The translations under genes were made by a program, and so were the position numbers. The notes below the pieces were generated by a model. That model made no database searches, was not told the origin of the DNA, and saw only the letters and a program-made list of their open reading frames with translations. Below are positions 50,240 through 64,000 of a DNA stretch of 64,000 nt, piece after piece; position 1 is the first letter of the stretch; each line of letters opens with the position of its first letter. The DNA is taken from positions 2,597,501-2,661,500 of the forward strand of contig NC_051107.1 in assembly GCF_901709675.1 (NCBI RefSeq), written 5' to 3'. This DNA comes from Syngnathus acus (lineage: Eukaryota > Chordata > Actinopteri > Syngnathiformes > Syngnathidae).

Positions 50240-52022
50240 AATTCATAGTGGACAGTGAATAATTCAATAATTTAAATCCCAGGAAAAAAAAGAATCAAAG
50301 ATGGTCAAACAGACAGGTGGCTTGTTTAATTGTTGTGTCGTCAACAAAGATAGCAATGTGGGTTTGTCTTAAAGTGTCGGTGAGGTTCCGGGACAACTGA
50401 CGTGAACACACACACGCACCCACACAATGGAAGTCAACAACATTAGGAAAGAGATAATTCACAAACACTTGATCATCCGTAATACAACACACACACACAC
50501 GAACGCCTGAACAGTATGGATATTTGTGTTGGTACAAAAAAAGTGTTCTGAACAAAAATATCTCGTGTGGTGGTCTCTCGGCCTCGCCTCTACTCCCCCA
50601 CACAGTCAGTCAAACTAGTTGCCGTATGTACAGTTGAGAAAGGCAGTCAATGGCCGCGCCGTCTGTAAATAAGAATATTTACCGAAAGATACAAAATAAT
50701 AATCGTCTGCGGTAAGAACAGAGTTGAAAAATCAACATTAAGTATTCAAAACGCGCTGCCAAGTTATACGAAGAAACAAACGTGATTTTTTAAACAGCAA
50801 TTGTAAAATCAAACAACAGGGAGAGAGAGAAATAACGTTTTTTGCAGCGTGATGGCGTGAGGGATTCCGAGTGAGTGACATCACAGGTCTACAGCCACGC
50901 TAATGCTAATGCTAGGCCATTGTTTTGAAAATAACATGGGTTTTGCCACACTAGTTATCCTGTTAATATACCAAATATACAGAAATACCATTCAGGAGTG
51001 GAAAGCAGCAATGGAAAATAGATCGAAAAACAACTTTTGATATGAATCGTGGCTGTTCTAGCTACTCAGTTTGATACCTGTGAGGTCACCATCTCGTCGC
51101 GTCCGTTCCCTCAACTTGGCTGATCCGAGGAGACGCACCACGTTAAGGCAGTGAAAACTGACACTGTTGTGGAGGACATTTTCAACTGGAGCTTCCCCTT
51201 CACAATAAATACCTTGCTAGTGAGGAAAAAAAAGGGGGGGAGGAAAAAAAAAAAATCCCAAAATTAGAATTTGCATAAAGGAAGATGGACAACGCATGGG
51301 AAGCGACACTTAACACACACACAGATAGACAGGAAGTCATTCATGTACTCCGATCCTCTTCATTCCGGTGAAGACGTTTTGTGCGATGTATTGACTTCGA
51401 CGCTTGATCAGTGCCAAACAACAGGAACGCTGGAGCTGCTGTGTTTCAGGGAAATGCCTCTTTTTTTTTTTTAACAACTTCACAAACAAAGAGGGGAGAT
51501 AAGATGGCCGCTTGATGATGGGAATGCTCGTTGAGGGAGACGATAGCAATTTTTGGCTTTTTTGTTGTTGTTGTTTACATTTTGGCTGGAAGTGAACTGA
51601 ATCTCACGATATTTAAAAACCCTTCGCAGCAAAGATAAAGCCAAGGTAAGATCATAGAGGGCGGGTGAGTGGTTGTCATGGAAACAAAGCATCACATGGT
51701 TTTGCTAGGTGGGCGGGGCAGCAGCTTGGAGATCGCTCATCCTTCCACTGGCTTGCCGCACTTCTACGTTTCTTCATCTTTTTCTTAAATAACGTTTGTC
51801 TTCAGAATGAGCGAGCTCGGTGGAATTCCAGTGATTTTTTTTTTTTTTTTTTTTTAACGGAAGTCACAGTTTATCGAGGAATTCAGGGCAGGATGTATTA
51901 TCAGTGCGCAAGGCCTCGTTTTATTTTCAGTGGGGGGGGGTGATGTCAGAGGCCGAGGAAAAAGGGGAGGGGCTTGAAGGGGGGGTTAATGACTGGCTGA
52001 CTGAAGGGGGGGGGGGGGGCAG

Positions 52023-57824
<5,802 letters not shown>

Positions 57825-58996
57825 CTTTGCCACCCTCTTCGCTTGTGAGTCAGACACAGCTGTCAGTGGGTTGCTGCCGTGCCGCTGCTGGGGACTCCAG
57901 GCTAATAACGTAGCTGGGTAAAAAGGGGGAGGAGACGCAAGACCGGAGAACAGGGGCGGGGGGTGTCGCTCTGAAAATTTCGAACTGGTTCGGCTCCACT
58001 CGGTTCTGCCCGGCAACGTCACGACGCGAGCCAACCAGGAAGCGTGTAGTCACCCAAGATCGTAAAGTTTCGGACAGATGGTTCGTTCTGCAAGAGAGGC
58101 AGGGCAAGATCAGATCATAAACATCGGACCCCCGCATACTTGAGGTTCGGTGGATTCCAACTATTTGCGGATTTCAAACGCCCCGGAGATATCAATGAAC
58201 AATATTCATTATTATTCATGATCAGCGCTTGATGTGTGGCAACACAAGATGGCCGCCTGTCAGAACGCAACCGCCAATCAGCAGCAGACAAAACGATAGC
58301 GATCTTTGGTTGGCTGAATCAGAACATACTGGTATTTTGAATTTCTAAAACTCAAAACCACGCCGGAAAATAGAGGCAAATGGCGACATTACGAAATGTA
58401 TTTAATAACACTTACAAAAAAACAAATAAAACCCGCGATAGATTCTTCTTCGATAAAGACACATGCAAGTACTTAAAGTGTACGCAAGAGGGCAGTGTTG
58501 GCTACATTTAAAACCATCTGCCGTATGACTAAATACAGAAAAAGCTAACAAAACAGAAATGTTTTATTTAAAAACTCTGTTGAATAACGGGCTGTGTGTC
58601 ATTTCAAATAATTTTAGCACAAAACAGACTTTAAAAAGCATATTTCAAATGCATTCCATTGTGTGGCTCACAGTAGTGAAGTGCACCATATTATTGTGCC
58701 CAGTGCGTGTATGCGTAACAAATGAATGTGACACACTATTGTGAACTGCCTGCGTGGTTGGTCGTGGGGTGGTGGTGAGAGATTCCAGCCAGATTCCAGG
58801 AGTTGCTGCTTTGTGGAAGATTTCTGCAAACCTTAACGCTCAGTTGTCCTAACTTTTACAAGAAAGAAAAAAAATTAACAAGACTTTCGGTCATGTGATG
58901 CCCCGCCCGGAAAAACTGCATAGTCTGCACGGAAGCGACGCACTGTGAAGTACTTGGATCCGATATTCTTTTACACCAAGTTTGGGCTGTGTTCTT
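57825..58996. promoter_or_regulatory. Divergent nampt/gsap intergenic promoter region
   Basis: About 1.17 kb separates the nampt start codon (minus) from the gsap start codon (plus), so the genes are head to head. The nampt-proximal part is GC-rich with a GGGGCGGGGGG GC-box-like sequence near 57953. Near gsap the leader is less CpG-rich. Transcription start sites cannot be placed from sequence alone. A GCAAGAGGGCAGTG motif at about 58486 resembles half of a CTCF site. Confidence 0.5.
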
Positions 58997-61900
58997 ATGT
59001 TAAAACTGCAGCCGAAGTTTGACCTGCGCAGAGATGTGGAGGCTGATATTCGGAGGAAGGAGGCGACGGTGTGCAGGGTGAAAGGTGAGGCGTTCACGTG
59101 CTATCGGTTAAATGGAAACTCACAATATGTAGCATAAAGTTTTGATTTGCTGCAAAAATATAATATCTTTCTAGATACACAAAAGAGCAACTTCCTCATA
59201 ATAGTTACATTTATGATTTATTTACTAAAACGATGGGTGAAATCTGCATTTACACTTAGTGTTACTGATCCCCAGGTGTCCCTGAAGCACACAACGCTTC
59301 AAGCGAGAGTACATACTGTGCTAAAATGATGTTGCAGCACTGGGGCAAATGGAAATGACTGACGATGTCAGGAACCTTTAATGGTGCAATATTTAAAGCT
59401 TGGAAAGAAATAGCTCATGTGTGTATGTCAGTTGTTTTTCAGAAGTGTAGTGCTCTTTTTGACAAGTAGACGTTTGCAATGTATACTGTTGGAATATAAT
59501 AAGCATAATTCAAATGTATGTCAGGGCACACTGGTGTTATTTACCTAATGATGCTGTGTCTGCAGACTACTCAGGAGCGGTGGAAATTTTGATCCTCAAC
59601 ACTGAGAGAGATGGGTGCATCCTTTACTCCTGGAAGGTTATTATCGTTGTCGTTGTGTACAATTTTTGATTTCATTGTCCCATAAGAAAGTAAATGTGTT
59701 ATGGTCTGATGAAACCAAGGTTAAAATTCTAGGCGAGAAAGCCTTGAACGTGATTGGTTGACTCCAAACACAGACAGGGGTGTGCACACTTGTGCAACAT
59801 CATCAGTTTGATTCCCTGTTTTTCTTTTTTTGAATTTTACAGCATCACCATCAATAGTGGAACGAGTTTAAAAAGCATTTAACTTGGTCTAATCTTTTTA
59901 AATCACAAACACCTGGCATTTGAACAGGGTGTGTAGACTTTTCATACACGTTGTGTTTGCTGTTTTCATACTCCAAAGCAATTTAAATATTACTTTGGCG
60001 TCTCTTAGTGGTATTTTGATGCCTGAGGAACTAGCTTGAAGTGAGTTGAGTTTTATTTGAACAAAAGTAGGCTTTTGCCGCCATCTTGTAGCATCTATGC
60101 TAAATTAACCTTCAACTAGTCGCAAATTTGCGCTAATTGTGGCGAGGCTTAATCCAAATCATTTTTTTTGTGTGTAGCTTATCCTCCATGGAGTTATATA
60201 TTATATTTATAATAAGATGGAGGAAGAAGCTAGCCGCGTTGGTTATCATTGTGTGTGCGTGCCACGCATCAAATGGACTCAAAAATCAAACCGCATAAAG
60301 CGCACGTTCCCTCCTGATGATCCCGCTTCATATAAACTATATGTGGAGATTCAGGAAACTTTTAAACCCTCAGTGACTAAAGTTATCTTCTGAAACCGCT
60401 CGGCGCGGCATACATTTTTAATAACACACCCGCTAAACAGATTTTGGAGGTCAAAGAATACCCTGCAAAAAGTTTTTTTTTTTTTTTTAAATTTGCTGCT
60501 TTTTAGTATTGGATCTACAGCACTTGAAATAATGAGGTGCTGCAAAAATAATTTCCTATCTCCTCGTAGGGATCAACAGGGACCACCAGAGTCGGGAAAT
60601 ATGATTCGAGCACGAAGCAGAATAAGGTCAGAGTTCATGTCACTGTTATTTATATACATATTTGTGTATATATATAAAACTACACATTTTCCCGCCAACA
60701 GCTCCTTTACACTTTCGACAAGCAGGTTTATGTCAGCAGCTGCTCCCTAAACAAGGAGGAGACATTATTAGGTGAGCTCAATAGCAAATTTCGCTTTACT
60801 GTACCGTATAAAATTTAAAATGATGACAAATTAAAGGGGTGCATAATAATTTTTCCTCATCTCTTAGCTGTTAGCTTGGCACAAAACACCCATGGCGAGG
60901 AGCACCTGAAACCAAGTAAGACCTATTTCTTCGTTTTCCGTGCGTCATTATTTTATGTCTTTTCTTTTTTCTTTACGAAGTGTCTAAGTGCTTGACGCTC
61001 CTGATTGAGATCCATCCAATCAACAACACCAAGGTCTTAAAGGCGGTCGACTGCAGGGTCAAAGTTCAGGTAGAGAGTGAAGAGATGTGGATCATAAAAC
61101 GAGCATCTTCAAATTTTTTTTTTTTGGGGGGGTTTCAGTTCCTCTATCCCGAAAGCGAGCGTGGATCAGTGCACGAGAGCCACTTGTTGCTTTTAACTGA
61201 GGACGGATGTGAGTATCACAAAAACAAAAAGGCCCGGGAGGAGAAGATCTTGACTTGGGTTTTTGTGTGTGCGCTTCAGATGTGGATCAGTACCACGTCC
61301 TGCTTACCAGACACGATGGTTACAAAGTGGTAAGATGAACTCGGCACGTCTTCGCAGTGATAACAGGCTCCCCCATGGGTGCTTAACATTCCAAGCGTGA
61401 ATCGGAATGTTTAATTCTGAAACACGCTCGACTTTTGTTGTAATTAATTCTCCCGGCGCCGTTACAAATCAAAAATGTGTCTTTTTAATTGCTTCAATTT
61501 CACCTCAGACAAACCGGTAATACGGTTCGTTGTTGCAATTACGCGGAGTGACTGAAATTATAAACTGCAATTTGTGTTTTTCGGGAAATCCAGGTGCTGG
61601 CCAATCCCGAGCGTTTATCCAAGATGGCCGAGCGGGTGGTGGAGGATTTTTGCTGGGTCCAATGGGACGTGCACACGCAGAGGCTGTACTATCTCACCCA
61701 GGCGGTAATGTGACGCTCATGTAAGTTGTAAAAATATGATTAGAATTTTTCAAACCTGTTTTCCATAGGACAAGTTCCTGCTGCGATGTGTGCAGTTCTA
61801 CGACAACCGCAATTGCGAAACTGTGGTAACTACAAACGCCCCACCCACTCACCGGAAAATGTAGATATTAATTAAAAAAAAAAACGTTATTTTTATTATT

Positions 61901-63909
61901 TATTATTATTATTATTTTACTCTATTTATTTATTTATTTGTGTATTTATTTATTTAGTAATAAAATATTCACTAATTATTGTAAATAAATGATAAATAAA
62001 TAAAATAAATATGAATTTATTAATTTAGACAAACGGTCGTTTATGCACCGTGGGTTCACGATTTCGTGCATGCTAGGTGTACGGCGTTGATGCTTTATGA
62101 GCGTCTTGGTGTGAATTGCTTTGGCGCCCTCTTGTGGCATCAATGAGCAACTCACACATTTTTGCTATCCCACAGTTGGAGCTCCCATTAGAGATGCCGG
62201 CTAATGCTTTCAGCGCCGTCAAGTAAGGCAAAAATGATCTTCTGCAACATTAGCTTAATCCTAGCAAATAGTGAACATAAAAGTGTGTGTGTGTAACAGG
62301 TTTGTGAACCTCGGTTTCGACCACCATTACGCGGAGAAGCCCGAGCGAGTCAAGATAGAAGTATTCACAAACCGATTAGGTAACACTTATTTCGCAGGTA
62401 ACGAAACATGAAAACGCCACTAACTGACATCTTGTTTTGTTTTTTCCTCATTTGGAAAACAAGAACGTAAGTCCCCCCCCCCCCCCCCCCCCCCCCACCT
62501 GACAAAATGAAACAATGATTGGATTTTCACCATTTGATTAAAAGCCGCTTGAATCTACTTTCACGTGGCCTGGCTGATTGATGCGTTTTTAATTGCGAGA
62601 TCCTGATTTGAATACTCCGCAATCAATTCACTCCTACACAAACCGAATGACAATCGTGACATTTATCTATTTCATCCCAGGAAGCATGTGCGTGTGCTAC
62701 AGCCGACCCTCTCGCGACAAAGCCGAGCTCATCTATTCCGTGGTTCTGATCCACAAAGGTGCGTGTTACCTGCAGTCACGCAGTCTCCCGCATATCAACT
62801 CATTTTCCTTTTCATCCTCTTTTTTTTTTTTTTTTTTTCCAGACTGCAGCAAGACTTTCCGGGTCACTTTGGGTCAGCCCGCTCGGGACGCCCTGCAGCT
62901 CCAGCCGCTTTTCATCCCGATAGGTCAAAGACACACACATATAGAAAAACACACAAGAGAATTTCTAAATGTGTATGATTTGGCTTAATTAATGTCTAAA
63001 CAGCGGGGGTTGTTATTTCCATATGTAGGTTACTACGTGGTGGTGTATCTGCATAAGCGCTTCCTGCACTGCATCAACAGCAGGCAGCAGGAGATGCTGT
63101 GCCACTCGCTCTTCCTGTCTGGTAAGATAAAGTGTTGCGCATTCTTTTTCTCATTAAGTCTTATCCCGCTGTGCAACATTGGTTTTGTGTGCTTGGTAGC
63201 GGGTAACTTGTATTTCCTTCTTAAACGAAAACAAATTGTTAGCCTTATAGCATGAGTGCCCAGATTAGTTTGAATTTATTGTCGCAAAAATCGATAAAAA
63301 ATACTCGTGTTGGCTAAATATTTCTATTTTTAATTATTTGGTGAGTGACGTGGGTGTCGAATTTGATAAATCATTTTCCCAAAATTTTTTAGTACACTCG
63401 AATGCGAATAAAATTGTATGCGATTAATCGATGGGGAAAAAAATCGATTGGATAATCGATTCTAAAATGATGTTTGCATTGGACGTTTAGGAGATGACGC
63501 CCGCGATTAATCGATGGGAAAAAAAATCGATTGGATAATCGATTCTAAAATGATGTTTGCATTGGACGTTTAGGAGATGACGCCGACTTGGGCCTACCGT
63601 CAAAGTCCGGAAAGTTCACCGTACTGCACAAAGAGGAGTCGTCAAGCACGGCCATGTTGGACCCGGTAGGCGGGACTATCCACGATGTCCAACTCAGCTC
63701 CGCCCGCCTTCTGCAAATCCTCCACTCACCATCTGGGTGAGCGCCACCTACTGGAAGGACACGGAAGTAGACGGTCAAGCCTAGATTTTCTTCTTGTGTC
63801 CTCCATCTATTATTCAAGGAGAGCCAACAACATGGCCGACGCTCAACGCCTGGCCGCCCTTCACTGCCTGCTTCTTCACAGCGGAGATGACCCAAACGTG
63901 GAGCTGGAG
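58997..63909 (+). CDS. gsap: Gamma-secretase-activating protein, 5' part (runs off the window)
   Basis: Seventeen exons (plus): 58997-59084, 59566-59636, 60570-60626, 60702-60771, 60868-60915, 60981-61069, 61139-61208, 61280-61329, 61594-61704, 61769-61825, 62176-62222, 62300-62379, 62681-62758, 62843-62923, 63029-63121, 63574-63736 and 63819-63909. They give 448 in-phase codons, about the N-terminal half of the roughly 850-residue human protein. GSAP is reported to bind gamma-secretase and the APP C-terminal fragment and to raise amyloid-beta production; its C-terminal fragment, the active part, lies beyond the window. Matches to human include KFDLRRDV, LLYTFDKQ, SKCLTLLIEIHPINN, KVLKAVD, FLYPES, EDFCWVQWD, QRLYYL, GSMCVCYS, SKTF and YYVVVYLHK. 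The start ATG has a weak Kozak context, so an upstream start is possible. The last exon ends at GAG|GTTAGC in phase 0. Exon 16 is preceded by a duplicated acceptor (see the 63420-63585 repeat). Confidence 0.93.
59696..59742 (+). mobile_element. Tc1/mariner-like transposase fragment
   Basis: In gsap intron 2 the plus strand reads VLWSDETKVKILG, resembling the WSDETK block around a catalytic Asp of Tc1-like transposases. Flanking frames are decayed. About 200 bp downstream, GGGTGTGTAGACTTTTC (ending 59943) matches the right end of the two T1 elements, suggesting one degraded element of about 250 bp. Confidence 0.6.
62473..62496. repeat. Poly-C tract, about 24 bp
   Basis: An uninterrupted C run in gsap intron 12. 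Its length is likely to vary or to be affected by sequencing error. Confidence 0.9.
63420..63585. repeat. gsap: 83-bp tandem duplication spanning a gsap splice acceptor
   Basis: Two adjacent 83-bp copies (63420-63502 and 63503-63585) differ by one visible substitution in the G/A run after CGATTAATCGATGGG. Each copy contains GGACGTTTAG|GAGATGACGC, that is, the intron 15 acceptor and the first bases of exon 16. Using the second acceptor (63574) keeps the gsap frame open. Using the first (63491) would read G-D-D-A-R-D and then a stop at TAA. The unit is rich in ATCGATT and CGATTAATCG palindromic sequence. Confidence 0.95.
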
Positions 63910-64000
63910 GTTAGCGCTGAAGCGGAGAGGCTGGCATTTAAGCACCCTGGCGTGTCCTCTACACATTACACTAAACAAGCTTTTATGTTAATTTTTTTTT

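Larger units (their letters stand above)
48368..52022. other. Interval between sypl1 and nampt
   Basis: Contains the composite DNA transposon at 49041-50080, an AT-rich palindromic tract and microsatellites. The sypl1 5' UTR exon and promoter should lie within the first kilobase, and the nampt 3' UTR in the last kilobase or so. A minus-strand AATAAA at about 51912 is a possible nampt poly(A) signal. No host coding exon is supported. Confidence 0.5.

Overview
The window is vertebrate nuclear DNA, most likely from a percomorph ray-finned fish. The evidence is split genes with GT-AG introns (some only 63-67 bp), fish-like orthologues, many CA/GT microsatellites, a CpG island, and several fish-type transposon families including a tRNA-derived SINE with a GGAT tail. 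No bacterial, viral or organellar gene was seen. All gene identities come from reading the conceptual protein and recalling family sequences; no database search was run.

Layout. Positions 1-16332 are non-coding and lie downstream of the first coding exon of a group III metabotropic glutamate receptor (grm8, minus, 16333-16869), so they are probably its first large intron; repeats and a few candidate regulatory sites sit there. znf800 (minus, 23208-28027) is complete in ten coding exons. A CpG island at about 30.35-32.2 kb is the best candidate for its promoter. atxn7l1 (minus, 36691-44347, twelve coding exons), sypl1 (minus, 45823-48367, five coding exons) and nampt (minus, 52023-57824, eleven coding exons) follow. 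gsap (plus, from 58997) is divergent from nampt and runs off the right edge after 17 exons. For all these genes I traced splice sites and reading phase exon by exon, and the phases close without frameshift.

The genes do not form one pathway: a synaptic receptor, a C2H2 zinc-finger regulator, a SAGA-type ataxin-7 paralogue, a vesicle MARVEL protein, the NAD-salvage enzyme and a gamma-secretase regulator. In human their counterparts all lie on chromosome 7 but in three separate regions (as recalled), so the fish interval is a compact rearranged block.

The most unusual items are: a THAP-plus-'DIYNYL' composite DNA transposon remnant with matching terminal inverted repeats (49.04-50.08 kb); a near-perfect 83-bp tandem duplication that copies a gsap splice acceptor; a dispersed repeat family of at least five copies, one carrying a consensus CTCF site; a SINE with a 13-bp target duplication; a non-autonomous hAT-like element with near-perfect 8-bp flanks; and LINE and Tc1-like fragments inside introns.
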